Source: an uncultured Bacteroidales bacterium (GTDB lineage: Bacteria > Bacteroidota > Bacteroidia > Bacteroidales > Muribaculaceae). Taken from it: DNA of 33,671 bases. The translations under genes were made by a program, and so were the position numbers. Location: NCBI GenBank assembly GCA_902768435.1, contig CACXLJ010000025.1, positions 1-33,671 on the forward strand. The letters run 5' to 3'. A model generated the notes under the pieces. That model saw only the letters and a program-made list of their open reading frames with translations, did not search any database and was not told the origin of the DNA. This document shows, piece by piece, positions 1 to 7,756 of the stretch (position 1 is its first letter; each line of letters begins with the position of its first letter).

Positions 1-261
1 CTCCGTTACATAGCACTTGTAACGCGCTTGGGCGAGGAGCAGGGCATGGCGGGCACGCAGCATCTCGTCGGACTGCAAGGCGCGGGCGGTGTCGAGCGCC
101 ACCATCTGGCGCAAGGCAGCACTGTGCGCGGCAGTGTCGCTGGTGCGCAGCAGCGTGTCGGCGTGGTCGAGCACGGCCGTGACACGCGCATCATGCCCAC
201 CCCCACAGCCCCACAACAGGGCGGTGAAGAACAAGAGCAATATGCCAGACCAGCGTTTCAT
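1..261 (-). CDS. N-terminal fragment of a lipoprotein, possibly a TPR-type protein (runs off the left edge)
   Basis: The reading frame stays open from the ATG at 261 to the window edge, giving 87 residues with no stop. It begins MKRWSGILLLFFTALLWGCGGG, a short positive N-terminus, a hydrophobic core and a lipobox-like LWGC, so it is probably a lipid-anchored envelope protein. After the Cys the sequence is helical and rich in Ala, Leu and Arg (ADTLLRTSDTAAHSAALRQM, then RARHALLLAQARYKCYVTE). This resembles the start of Bacteroidales lipoproteins with tetratricopeptide repeats, some of which end in a membrane segment and a DNA-binding domain. That assignment rests on resemblance to a short segment only, because the diagnostic part is outside the window. 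It lies 46 bp downstream of upp on the same strand and could be co-transcribed with it. Confidence 0.55.
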   Translation of the reverse strand, partial: MKRWSGILLLFFTALLWGCGGGHDARVTAVLDHADTLLRTSDTAAHSAALRQMVALDTARALQSDEMLRARHALLLAQARYKCYVTE

Positions 262-307
262 CACATCAATAACATGAAGAATGTGAACTATTGCGTTTTG
301 GAGGAGA

Positions 308-964
308 TTACTCTTTTTCGCCGTAGAGGAGGTCGCCGGCGTCGCCGAGGCCGGGGACGATGTAGCTGTGCTCGTTGAGTAAATGGTCGATGTCGGCTGT
401 CCATAGGGTGATGTTGTCCTTGGGGAGCCGCTCACTGATGAAGTCGATGGCCTGGTCGGTGGCGATGACGCTTGCCAGATGCACATGCTTGGGATGTCCC
501 TTGGTCATGAGTGCCTGATAGGCAAGTTCCATCGACGAACCCGTGGCAAGCATGGGATCGGCAATGACCACGACCTTGTCGTCGATGCGCGGGCAGGCGA
601 TATACTCGATGTGCACCTTGAAGTCGTTGGTCTTCTCAATATACTTGCGGTAGGCCGACACAAAACCATTCTCGGCCTGGTCAAAAAATGTGAGGAAACC
701 CTCGTGGAACGGTAGTCCGGCACGCAAAATGGTGGTAAGCACCACCTTGTCGGCCAGCACATTGGTCTTGGCCGTGCCCAACGGGGTAATGGTTTCCACT
801 TCCTTATACTCGAGTCGCTTAGAGATTTCATAGGCCATAATCTGACCAATGCGGTGAATGTTGGCACGGAAACGCAGGCGTTCCTGCTGCCGGTTGCAGT
901 CGCGCAGTTCGCTCATGAACTGCCCTACCAGTGAGTTTTGATTACAGAGATTGATAACTTCCAT
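308..964 (-). CDS. upp: Uracil phosphoribosyltransferase
   Basis: Converts uracil and PRPP to UMP in pyrimidine salvage, in the cytoplasm. The 218-residue product has the PRPP-binding loop VIADPMLATGSS (about residues 133-144), the preceding family segment TTILRAGLPFHEG (about 78-89), and the C-terminal uracil-binding signature PGLGDAGDLLYG (about 204-215). Length is close to the usual 205-220 residues. I chose the ATG at 964 (MEVINLCNQN). The frame stays open ten codons further upstream, but that stretch (MLALQPSTTK) is translated from a degenerate GGTTGAG repeat and is unlikely to be coding. No TAnnTTTG promoter is visible in the 125 bp before the gene, so transcription may come from the ribF operon upstream. 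The leader next to the start codon consists of repeat DNA. Confidence 0.93.
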   Translation of the reverse strand: MEVINLCNQNSLVGQFMSELRDCNRQQERLRFRANIHRIGQIMAYEISKRLEYKEVETITPLGTAKTNVLADKVVLTTILRAGLPFHEGFLTFFDQAENGFVSAYRKYIEKTNDFKVHIEYIACPRIDDKVVVIADPMLATGSSMELAYQALMTKGHPKHVHLASVIATDQAIDFISERLPKDNITLWTADIDHLLNEHSYIVPGLGDAGDLLYGEKE

Positions 965-970
965 TTTTGT

Positions 971-1066
971 GGTTGAGGGTTGTAATGCGAGCAAGCTCGC
1001 GGTTGAGGGTTGAGGGTTGAGAGTTGAGGGTTATGGGGTTATGGGGTTATGAGATATGAGGTGTGG
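971..1066. repeat. Degenerate GGTTGAG/GGTTATGG short tandem array with an internal palindrome
   Basis: Read on the plus strand, GGTTGAG units start at 971, 1001, 1008 and 1015, with variants GGTTGTA (978) and AGTTGAG (1022). The period then becomes 8 bp, with GGTTATGG at 1029 and 1037 and GGTTATGA at 1045, and the array fades out by about 1066. A 14-nt palindrome, GCGAGCAAGCTCGC (987-1000), interrupts the first units. The array fills most of the ribF-upp gap, starts 6 bp upstream of the upp ATG and leads into a second AT-richer repetitive stretch that reaches the ribF stop codon at 1090. Confidence 0.8.
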
Positions 1067-1089
1067 GGTTATAAACTAGAGGCTAACTG

Positions 1090-2016
1090 CTATTGGCTAT
1101 AGGCTTTAAGGATGGCGCGGGCCTTGTCGCGGTCAAGTTCGAGCTGGTGGCGCAGTTCGTCGAAGCTCACCATCTTGAACTCAAGTCGCAAGAACTGGAT
1201 GAACTGGAGGGTGATGGGGTCGCCATACACATCGCCCTCGAAGTCAAACACATTCACCTCGATGCTCAGCCTCTTGCCCTCGCTCAGCGTGGGGCGGTAA
1301 CCCACATTCACCATGCCTTGCCACCACTTGCCCTTGAGCAAGACCATCACGGCATAGGCACCATTGTGCGGAATGAGGGCATCGGGCGCTATCTCGCCCA
1401 CATTGGCGGTGGGGAAGCCCAAGGCCGTGCCATTGCGAAAACCGTGCACCACATGCCCGCTCAACGAGTAAGGCCGACCCATGCAACGCAGGGCATCATC
1501 AACCTTGCCAGCGGTGATGAGGTTGCGGATGATGGACGAACTCACCGGCGCATACTGGCCCAGATACTCGGGCGCTTTGACCACATCGATGCCCAACTCG
1601 GTTCCCCAGCGCACATAGTCGGCAAAGGAACTTGAGCGGTCGTGCCCAAAGCGGTGATTATAGCCCATGAGCAGCACTTTCACGCCATAGGTGTGCAACA
1701 TGCGCATAAACTCGAGCGCACTGAGTTGAGACAATTCGTGAGTGAATTCAAGCGGCACGATGTAGTCGATGCCTTGTTGCGAGATGGTTTGCAACTTGTC
1801 GGAGAGCGACATGAGCATCTTCACCTCGTGTTCGGGATGGAGCACTTGCCGCGGGTGTTGCTTGAAAGTGAACACCGCCGAAGCCATTCCACGGGCCGCA
1901 GCTTCGCGTTTCACCGCATCGAGCAGCGTGAGGTGCCCAAGATGCACCCCATCGAACATGCCGATGGCCGCTACCAGTTCGGTTCCCTGTGGTATGATGT
2001 CGGTCGGGTTCGCCAT
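1090..2016 (-). CDS. ribF: Bifunctional riboflavin kinase / FAD synthetase
   Basis: Makes FMN from riboflavin and then FAD from FMN, using ATP. The 308-residue length is typical. The N-terminal nucleotidyltransferase half carries IGMFDGVHLGH (about residues 18-28), the HxGH-type ATP site, and SSSIIRNLI around residue 161. The C-terminal kinase half carries GHVVHGFRNGTALGFPTANV (about 186-205) and the NVGYRPT and EVNVFDF strands. The start ATG at 2016 follows the stop of the HAD gene by two bases, so the two are translationally adjacent and almost certainly co-transcribed. No FMN riboswitch is present, and there is no room for one. The stop codon at 1090-1092 lies at the edge of repetitive DNA. 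Confidence 0.95.
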   Translation of the reverse strand: MANPTDIIPQGTELVAAIGMFDGVHLGHLTLLDAVKREAAARGMASAVFTFKQHPRQVLHPEHEVKMLMSLSDKLQTISQQGIDYIVPLEFTHELSQLSALEFMRMLHTYGVKVLLMGYNHRFGHDRSSSFADYVRWGTELGIDVVKAPEYLGQYAPVSSSIIRNLITAGKVDDALRCMGRPYSLSGHVVHGFRNGTALGFPTANVGEIAPDALIPHNGAYAVMVLLKGKWWQGMVNVGYRPTLSEGKRLSIEVNVFDFEGDVYGDPITLQFIQFLRLEFKMVSFDELRHQLELDRDKARAILKAYSQ

Positions 2017-2018
2017 GA

Positions 2019-2648
2019 TTACAAATAAGATTTCAAGAGGTCTTCAAACTCGGTTCCAGGAGGCACCAGCAGCGCATTGAAACCGAGCTGGCGTGCCGCC
2101 TCGATGTTATCGGGCCCATCGTCAAGGAAAAGCGTCTCCTCGGGCACGATGCCCATCGTCTCGACTGCATAATCGAAGATGCCACGATAGGGCTTGCTGC
2201 AGCCCGCCTTGTACGACACGGTGATGCCGTCGAAATAGTCATCGACTGTGAGGCCCTCCTGCTTGAAAAGTTCGGCCAAAATGCCGTCGTACATGATGGG
2301 GTTGGTGTTCGACAGCAAATACACGCCATAGCGCTTGCGCAACCGACGCAGACACTCAAGCCGACGACGGGGAATGTCGACAATGAAACTGCTGAAGGCT
2401 GCATCGAGTTGCTCGTCGGTCACCTCGGGAGGCAGGTCCTTGTGCACCTCGGCCCTGAAGTCGGCAGCACTGATTTGTCCCGCCTCAAGATCGGCAAAAA
2501 CACCATCTTGGATGTAAAGTCCGATGAGGTTATCGGCATCTTCAAGCCCTATGTCGAGCAATGCCTGCAAGCAACGGTTGCGGTCGAGGTCGACAATGAC
2601 CCCGCCCATGTCGAAGAGCAGGTTCTTGATTTTAGGTCGGCGGCTCAT
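2019..2648 (-). CDS. HAD superfamily hydrolase (subfamily IA, phosphatase-like)
   Basis: Probable cytoplasmic phosphatase of unknown substrate. HAD motif I is LLFDMGGVIVDLD, with the nucleophile Asp at about residue 13. The acid/base position two residues later is Gly, as in the YihX-like FDxGGVxxD group. Motif II is LLSNTN, the motif III Lys is in the KAGCSKPYRGIFDY segment, and motif IV is FLDDGPDNIEAARQLG. The frame allows a start at 2687, but the ATG at 2648 (MSRRPKIKN) forms an ATGA overlap with the stop of the upstream SDR gene and puts motif I at the normal distance from the N-terminus. The adjacent ribF suggests, but does not prove, a link to FMN or a pathway phosphate ester. Confidence 0.85.
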   Translation of the reverse strand: MSRRPKIKNLLFDMGGVIVDLDRNRCLQALLDIGLEDADNLIGLYIQDGVFADLEAGQISAADFRAEVHKDLPPEVTDEQLDAAFSSFIVDIPRRRLECLRRLRKRYGVYLLSNTNPIMYDGILAELFKQEGLTVDDYFDGITVSYKAGCSKPYRGIFDYAVETMGIVPEETLFLDDGPDNIEAARQLGFNALLVPPGTEFEDLLKSYL

Positions 2649-3475
2649 TCCAAATGCTTTTTCATCACACGCATGGTGTCGGTACACAATTTGGCGAACA
2701 CCTCGCGGTTCTTGAGCAACTGGGTGATCTTCATCTGGCGGTCTTGTCCCTTGAAGATGAAGCCCGTGTCGTTTGACTCAATGGCGCGCATCATGGTGCG
2801 TGCACCCACTTCGGTCTTGTCGCGGCGAGTGATGAGAATGTCAAATTTCTCAAACCAGCGGTTCACGCGTGCCATGCTCAAGTTGATGATGCCGGCATCC
2901 ACGCAGTTCACATTGATGTGGCGCGAACGCAACACGGTTGACATGTAGATGGCAAACAGCGTGAGCGCCAACTTGCTCTGGGCAAAGGCTGCAATGGGCA
3001 TGAAATTGTTCACTGCCGGAAACTCATAAGGCAACGAAACCAGGTTGCGCGTGAGCGAAGTGGTGAAAATGATGCCACTCCCCTCGCCCATGAGTTTCTG
3101 GCACAGCTGCGACAGGAGCACGGTGCTCAGGAAGTTGACCTGCACCAGTTTCTCGTAGCCGTCGGGCGACTTCTCGCTGTGGTGCGAGATGTAACTGGCG
3201 TTGTTGATGAGCGTCCTGACAGGCCGGCCAAGCGACTCGAGTTCGCGCACAAAGTTCTTGACCGAGGCAAAGGAGCCAAGGTCGAGATGCAGCGTGGTAA
3301 TGTCGGTGTTGCCCGTACTCTCGACAAGTTCGCGCGCAAATTCCCGACTCTTCTCCACATTGAAGCAGGCCAAGACTATGGGTTTGCCTTGAGCGGCAAG
3401 CCGGCGCGAAATGACGCGCCCCATAGTATCGGTAGCGCCCGTGATTACATAAAGGCCGTTGTTATCTGTATTCAT
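2645..3475 (-). CDS. SDR-fold oxidoreductase-like protein with catalytic Tyr replaced by Phe
   Basis: A 276-residue Rossmann-fold protein of the short-chain dehydrogenase/reductase superfamily. Visible landmarks are the N-terminal cofactor loop TGATDTMG (residues 12-19), the Asp of LHLDLGS, NNAS (91-94, the usual NNAG) and the Ser of TTSLTRN (about 140). Two key positions differ from the family. The glycine loop has Thr instead of the middle Gly of TGxxxGxG, and the YxxxK active site reads FAQSK: Phe164 (codon TTT, 2984-2986) with Lys168 kept. It may be inactive as a classical dehydrogenase, or use another mechanism or a binding role. It sits between the prolyl oligopeptidase gene (12 bp gap) and the HAD gene (4-bp overlap). 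Confidence 0.82.
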   Translation of the reverse strand: MNTDNNGLYVITGATDTMGRVISRRLAAQGKPIVLACFNVEKSREFARELVESTGNTDITTLHLDLGSFASVKNFVRELESLGRPVRTLINNASYISHHSEKSPDGYEKLVQVNFLSTVLLSQLCQKLMGEGSGIIFTTSLTRNLVSLPYEFPAVNNFMPIAAFAQSKLALTLFAIYMSTVLRSRHINVNCVDAGIINLSMARVNRWFEKFDILITRRDKTEVGARTMMRAIESNDTGFIFKGQDRQMKITQLLKNREVFAKLCTDTMRVMKKHLE

Positions 3476-3487
3476 AGTTGTAGTGAA

Positions 3488-5632
3488 TTATTTTGACACT
3501 TTAGTTTTCTTGTATTTGTAGTTCACACCCAGGTTGTGCATGATAAAGGCCTGAATGTCGGTGTACTCCTCAATGACCTTGCTCACCGGCTTGCCATGAC
3601 CATGACCGGCATTCACATCGATGCGGATGAGTTTCACGGCATCGCCTGTGTTGCTGGCTTGCAGCTGAGCGGCATACTTGAACGAGTGTGCCGGCACCAC
3701 ACGGTCGTCATGGTCGCTGGTGGTGACCAGGATGGGCGGATACTTGGTGCCATCGTTCTTGATGGTGTGCAGGGGCGAGTAACCCTTCAGGTACTTGAAC
3801 ATGGCCTCGCTGTCGTCGCTGCGGCCATAGTCGGGAGCCCAGTTCCAACCGATGGTAAACAGGTGATAACGAAGCATGTCCATTACACCCACCTGAGGCA
3901 CAGCAGCGCCGAAGAGGTCGGGACGCTGATTCACCACGGCACCTACGAGCAGACCGCCATTGCTGGCACCGTTGCAGGCAATCTTGCCCTTGCAGGTGTA
4001 GCCCTCGGCAATGAGCCACTCGGCAGCGGCGATGAAGTCGTCGAACACATTCTGCTTCTTCATCTTGGTGCCTGCCTCGTGCCACTGTTCGCCATACTCA
4101 CCACCGCCACGCAGGTTGGTGTAGGCGCAAATGCCGCCCTGGTCAATCATGGCGAACGGCGTGCGCGAATAGCTGAAGCCCGGGTTCATGCTGGCATTGA
4201 AGCCGCCGTAGCCATAGAGGAAAACGGGGCGCCTGCCATCCTTCTTCATACCTTTTTTATATATAAGGAACATAGGTATCTTGGTGCCGTCCTTGCTGGG
4301 ATAGAACACCTGATCGATTTGATAGTCGGCCGGATTGAGAGCGATAGCTGGCTGGAAGAACACCTTCGACTCGTTGGTAGCAGCATTGTAGCTGTAGACG
4401 GTTGAGGGGAAAGTGTAGGAAGTGAAATTGTAGAACACCTCTTTGCGCGTGTTCTTGCTACTGAAACCCACCGAACCCAGAGCCGGCAACTTGATTTCGT
4501 GCATCTCCTTGCCATTGGCATCGTAGAGATAAGCATGGTTGCTGGCATCCTTGTCGTAGGTAACGATGAACTTGTGGTCGCTCATCTGAATACCGCTCAG
4601 CACCCACTGTTTCTCGGGAATGAACTCGGTGAAATTCTTGGCACCCAGATTATTGGCATCATAGGCGAGAACCTTGTAGCAGGGGGCGTTCTGGTTGGTC
4701 ATAACATAAATCTTGCCGTTATCCACACCGATGGGGCCAAATGAATATTCGCCATCCTGTGCAATCTTCACATAGTGCGGGTTAAGGCTCTTGAGGTCCT
4801 TCACATAGAGAGCGTTGCCCTCGCCAGCACTTTGCAGGATGAACACATAACGCTCGTCTTCGTCAACACCCACCTGGTGGAACAGCAGCGGGTCTTCGTA
4901 GCTGCGGAATTCCAGATAGTCCTCACTTTGCGGTGTGCCCAGCTTGTGATACATCACCTTGTGCCACTCGTTCTTCGAACTCTTGGCGTCCTCGGGCTGG
5001 TCATAAGCGCTGTAGAAGAAGCCGTCGCCCAGCCACTGTGCATCGGTAAACTTGGCCCACACGATGTGGTCGTCGAGCATCTTGTCGGCCACAAGGTCGT
5101 GCACCAGAATCTCGTTCCAGTCGCTACCGTTGCGGGTGATGGTGTAGGCGGCATAGCGGCCGTCTTTCGAGAAGTTCAGGCTCTGCAGGGCCACGGTGCC
5201 GTCGGCGCTCAGGGTATTGGGGTCAAACACCATGCGCCCCTCACCATCGATTTTGTCCTTGACATAGAGCACGCTCTGGTTCTGCAGACCGTCGTTATAG
5301 AAGTAATAGATTTTATCTTTCACATAGAATGGGGTGCCCATCTTCTGGTAGTTGGCCAGTTCGGTGAGTCGCTTCTTCAGGTCTTTGCGGAAGGGGATTT
5401 TGTCGAGGTAATCGCGTGTGATCTTGTTCTCGGCATCGACCCACTGCTTGGTCTCGGCGCTGTTGTCGTCTTCGAGCCAGCGATAGGGGTCGGCCACCTT
5501 AGTGCCGAAGTAGTCGTCAACAACATCCACCTTCTTTGCCTTGGGATAATTGATTTTAGCTTGCATAATGCCTGTTGTGCTTGCAACGAGCGCCAAAGCG
5601 CCGCATGTCATGAAAAATCGGTTCAATTTCAT
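3488..5632 (-). CDS. Secreted prolyl oligopeptidase, family S9A
   Basis: A serine peptidase that cleaves after proline in short peptides. Residues 1-25 form a signal peptide (MKLNRFFMTCGALALVASTT, ending MQA), so the enzyme is exported, probably to the periplasm. The N-terminal part (YPKAKKVDVVDDYFGTKVADPYRWLED) is the classic POP entry motif; residues about 100-430 are the beta-propeller. The C-terminal hydrolase domain has the triad Ser557 in NGASNGG, Asp642 in DHDDRVVP and His677 in AGHGHGKP, plus the conserved GYGGF and LRGGGEYGEQWH segments. The 714-residue length matches family S9A. It follows the M28 cyclase-like gene by 16 bp, so both probably share the promoter at 6654-6684. Confidence 0.94.
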   Translation of the reverse strand: MKLNRFFMTCGALALVASTTGIMQAKINYPKAKKVDVVDDYFGTKVADPYRWLEDDNSAETKQWVDAENKITRDYLDKIPFRKDLKKRLTELANYQKMGTPFYVKDKIYYFYNDGLQNQSVLYVKDKIDGEGRMVFDPNTLSADGTVALQSLNFSKDGRYAAYTITRNGSDWNEILVHDLVADKMLDDHIVWAKFTDAQWLGDGFFYSAYDQPEDAKSSKNEWHKVMYHKLGTPQSEDYLEFRSYEDPLLFHQVGVDEDERYVFILQSAGEGNALYVKDLKSLNPHYVKIAQDGEYSFGPIGVDNGKIYVMTNQNAPCYKVLAYDANNLGAKNFTEFIPEKQWVLSGIQMSDHKFIVTYDKDASNHAYLYDANGKEMHEIKLPALGSVGFSSKNTRKEVFYNFTSYTFPSTVYSYNAATNESKVFFQPAIALNPADYQIDQVFYPSKDGTKIPMFLIYKKGMKKDGRRPVFLYGYGGFNASMNPGFSYSRTPFAMIDQGGICAYTNLRGGGEYGEQWHEAGTKMKKQNVFDDFIAAAEWLIAEGYTCKGKIACNGASNGGLLVGAVVNQRPDLFGAAVPQVGVMDMLRYHLFTIGWNWAPDYGRSDDSEAMFKYLKGYSPLHTIKNDGTKYPPILVTTSDHDDRVVPAHSFKYAAQLQASNTGDAVKLIRIDVNAGHGHGKPVSKVIEEYTDIQAFIMHNLGVNYKYKKTKVSK

Positions 5633-5648
5633 AGTTTATTGTTTTTAA

Positions 5649-6635
5649 TCAGTATTCATAAATAAGGGCCGCAATCGTCTGCCCCACCGCCTGAAGGGTG
5701 GCGCGGTCGATCTGGTCGACCGTGTCGTGCGTCGTGTGCCATCCGGGGTAGAAACCTGTGGTCGAAGTGCGCATGTCAACAATGTCGATACAAGGAATAC
5801 CGCCCTTGTTGATGCACACATGGTCGTCGGTAGCGCCGCCGCCCATGCTGTCGATGAAAAACTGCGAGAATCCCTGTTCGGCTGCCACACGCCACACCTC
5901 GTCGACCACATTGGAGGCATACATGTCGGAGAACGCCTCGCGATGGAAGGTGGCACCCTTGGCGCCCACCATGTCGAGCAAGATGCCGAACAGCGGCTTA
6001 TACGCTTCCTTGTGCTTGTTCTCAACCCAATATTGGGTACCCAAGGCCCAACTGTCTTCGTTGTCCTCGGCGCCCCAGTCCTCCACATCGGTGAGGAGCA
6101 GGTCCACGCCAACCTCGGGTTTCTGCGCATGCAGCACGCGTGCCAGTTCAAGCAGCACAGCCGTGCCGCTGGCGCCATCGTTAGCGCCCATCACCGGTTC
6201 ATTCACCTTGGCTGGATCGGGATCGCTATCGGCCCAGGGGCGGCAGTCCCAGTGCGCCACGAGCAAAATGCGGCGCTCGGCCTGCGGGTTAATGATGCCG
6301 ACGAGGTTCACCGCCTCGAGACGGGTGTTGTCGAAGGTGGTGAGTGTGGGTCGCTGCACCACAACTTCGTCGCAATGTGCACGAAGGTAGTCCTCAAGAT
6401 AGCGAGCACATGCCTTGTGGGCATCGGTGCCAGGCACGCGAGGCCCAAAGGCGCACTGCTTCTCGACATGGCCAAAGGCGCTATCAGCATTAAATTTCAC
6501 TTGGTTCACGGAATTATCGGCACTTGCGCTTGCACTTGCGCTCACACTTGCCGAGGTCTTGCCACCCTGCGTTGCACACGACACAATAAGGGTCATGGCA
6601 GCAAGCAGGAGCATTTTTTTTATATGGGTTGTCAT
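5649..6635 (-). CDS. Lipoprotein of peptidase family M28, probable glutaminyl-peptide cyclotransferase
   Basis: Predicted to convert N-terminal Gln of exported proteins to pyroglutamate, or to act as an aminopeptidase of the same fold. The lipobox is LIVSC, so the mature protein is membrane-anchored. A Ser/Ala linker (SASVSASASASA) follows. The catalytic domain has AHWDCRPWADSDPDP, MGANDGASG, the Glu/Asp-rich TDVEDWGAED and the metal-ligand segment ATDDHVCI, an arrangement closer to glutaminyl cyclases than to ordinary M28 aminopeptidases. I placed the start at 6635 (MTTHIKKMLLLAAM), not at the longer frame start at 6683, because a strong promoter lies between 6654 and 6684. It is the first gene of the operon running to ribF. 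Confidence 0.85.
   Translation of the reverse strand: MTTHIKKMLLLAAMTLIVSCATQGGKTSASVSASASASADNSVNQVKFNADSAFGHVEKQCAFGPRVPGTDAHKACARYLEDYLRAHCDEVVVQRPTLTTFDNTRLEAVNLVGIINPQAERRILLVAHWDCRPWADSDPDPAKVNEPVMGANDGASGTAVLLELARVLHAQKPEVGVDLLLTDVEDWGAEDNEDSWALGTQYWVENKHKEAYKPLFGILLDMVGAKGATFHREAFSDMYASNVVDEVWRVAAEQGFSQFFIDSMGGGATDDHVCINKGGIPCIDIVDMRTSTTGFYPGWHTTHDTVDQIDRATLQAVGQTIAALIYEY
6521..6556. repeat. 12-bp tandem repeat encoding the Ser/Ala linker
   Basis: Plus-strand units CACTTGCGCTTG (6521), CACTTGCGCTCA (6533) and the degenerate CACTTGCCGAGG (6545). In the minus-strand gene they encode the SASASASA linker just after the lipobox of the M28 protein. Gain or loss of a unit keeps the frame. 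Confidence 0.7.
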
Positions 6636-6653
6636 CAATAATCGTATTTTTAG

Positions 6654-6684
6654 CAAAATTACTATAAATATAGTGTAACGCAAA
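6654..6684 (-). promoter_or_regulatory. Bacteroidetes-type promoter for the M28-POP-SDR-HAD-ribF run
   Basis: On the minus strand, TTTG (6684-6681), a 19-bp spacer, then TAATTTTG (6661-6654), which matches TAnnTTTG exactly. Transcription would begin near 6648, a few bases upstream of the ATG at 6635. Confidence 0.7.
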
Positions 6685-6751
6685 AAATAGTTTCTTATTT
6701 TTACTTAATAAAGGTCATGTGAAAAAATGAGATTGCGCCAGAATTGACGAT

Positions 6752-7510
6752 TCACTTGGCGGTGGAGATGGGCAATCGCACCCACAACCAGCGGGGAATG
6801 AGTTGCCAGCCGGCAACCAGCAGCCGGTAACGCCAGTCAATGGTGATAATCGAGCGGTTGCGCTCAATGCCACGCACAATGCTGCGCGCCACATGGCTCG
6901 CATCGAGCTGCATGGGATAGCTGTTACCGTCGGCAATGAGCGGAGTGCGCACAAAACCAGGTCTGATGTCGTGCAGCCTGATGTGTCGCAAGTGCCTGAT
7001 GGCGCACAGCTGCTGCAGGCACTCCATGTAGTGGCTCACATAGCGCTTGGTGGCCGAGTAGGCCGGTGCCGCCCCAAGTCCCTTGGTGCGTGCAATGCTG
7101 CTAATCACAGCGATGTGCCCCAGGCGTTCACACTGAGCAAAATAGTTGAAAGCGGCGTTCACCATGCGCGTGAATCCCAGCGCGTTGGTTTCAACGGTGC
7201 GCAACTCCTTGTCAGTGTCAAGTATGGGATTTTGATAACCAATGCCTGAACTGTGGAAGTAGAGGTCGATGCCGCCCATGTCGGCAATGAAGTGCAACAA
7301 CTCATCGGGAGCATCGGCATGAGTGATGTCGATACAAGCCCGCGCTATCACGCCATCGGTTTCGGCCTGGATTTTCGCCAGCACATCCTCGCGGCGGCCG
7401 GCAATGCCCACCTGCCACCCACGGCGGCACAACTCGCGCACCACCTCGAGCCCTATGCCCGACGTGGCGCCCATTACCACAGCCCTACGGCTAATTTCTT
7501 TGTTTTTCAT
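6752..7510 (-). CDS. SDR family NAD(P)-dependent oxidoreductase (intact active site)
   Basis: A 252-residue cytoplasmic oxidoreductase with unknown substrate. The cofactor loop is MGATSGIG (residues 13-20) and the catalytic set is Ser137/138 in VISSIA, Tyr151 and Lys155 in YSATK. The usual NNAG is HSSG (87-90). The arginines in AGRRED after beta-2 suggest NADP preference. The C-terminus (LLVAGWQLIPRWLWVRLPIS) is hydrophobic and could touch the membrane. The frame is open up to 7546, but the promoter at 7533-7564 overlaps that longer start, so ATG 7510 is chosen. It is monocistronic: the divergent neighbour is secDF and the gene below has its own promoter. Confidence 0.88.
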   Translation of the reverse strand: MKNKEISRRAVVMGATSGIGLEVVRELCRRGWQVGIAGRREDVLAKIQAETDGVIARACIDITHADAPDELLHFIADMGGIDLYFHSSGIGYQNPILDTDKELRTVETNALGFTRMVNAAFNYFAQCERLGHIAVISSIARTKGLGAAPAYSATKRYVSHYMECLQQLCAIRHLRHIRLHDIRPGFVRTPLIADGNSYPMQLDASHVARSIVRGIERNRSIITIDWRYRLLVAGWQLIPRWLWVRLPISTAK

Positions 7511-7532
7511 TTCAACTTCAGTTATTATAGTC

Positions 7533-7564
7533 CAAAGATAACGCATTTTAGAAATACTTACAAA
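7533..7564 (-). promoter_or_regulatory. Bacteroidetes-type promoter for the SDR gene
   Basis: Minus strand TTTG (7564-7561), 20-bp spacer, TATCTTTG (7540-7533), an exact TAnnTTTG match. The predicted start of transcription near 7526 leaves a very short leader before ATG 7510 and rules out the ATG at 7546. Confidence 0.72.
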
Positions 7565-7656
7565 AAAACGAGTTAAAACGGTGCTGTTATGAGTCTTTTC
7601 GACACGAGATTATCAAAAACTGCAACCAAATATTTTTTTACTTGAATATTTTGTAG

Positions 7657-7664
7657 TAAATTTG
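7657..7664 (+). promoter_or_regulatory. -7 box of the probable secDF promoter
   Basis: TAAATTTG on the plus strand matches TAnnTTTG, with a T-rich but non-canonical -33 region around 7633-7640. It leaves a leader of about 85 nt before ATG 7757. In this leader GGCTGATTA occurs twice (7667-7675 and 7696-7704), 29 bp apart. Confidence 0.5.
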
Positions 7665-7756
7665 CAGGCTGATTATCCCCAGTTGGTCCTGAAACGGCTG
7701 ATTAGGGTGATATGACATTGAACAAAAACATACAAATATTATAAACAATTTAACAC

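Noticed and set aside
28..378. Plus-strand frame at the left edge
   Set aside because: Overlaps the minus-strand lipoprotein start and the end of upp; the C-terminus is an Arg-run from the upp antisense strand.
1090..2016. FMN riboswitch before ribF
   Set aside because: Only two bases separate ribF from the preceding gene, and no RFN-like conserved boxes are present.
3536..4405. Long plus-strand frames opposite the prolyl oligopeptidase (also 4775-5665)
   Set aside because: Antisense to a gene with an intact catalytic triad; no signature, promoter or ribosome site of their own.
7665..7756. Structured regulatory RNA in the secDF leader
   Set aside because: Only a 9-bp direct repeat (GGCTGATTA) was found; I could not build a stable stem or match a known leader.
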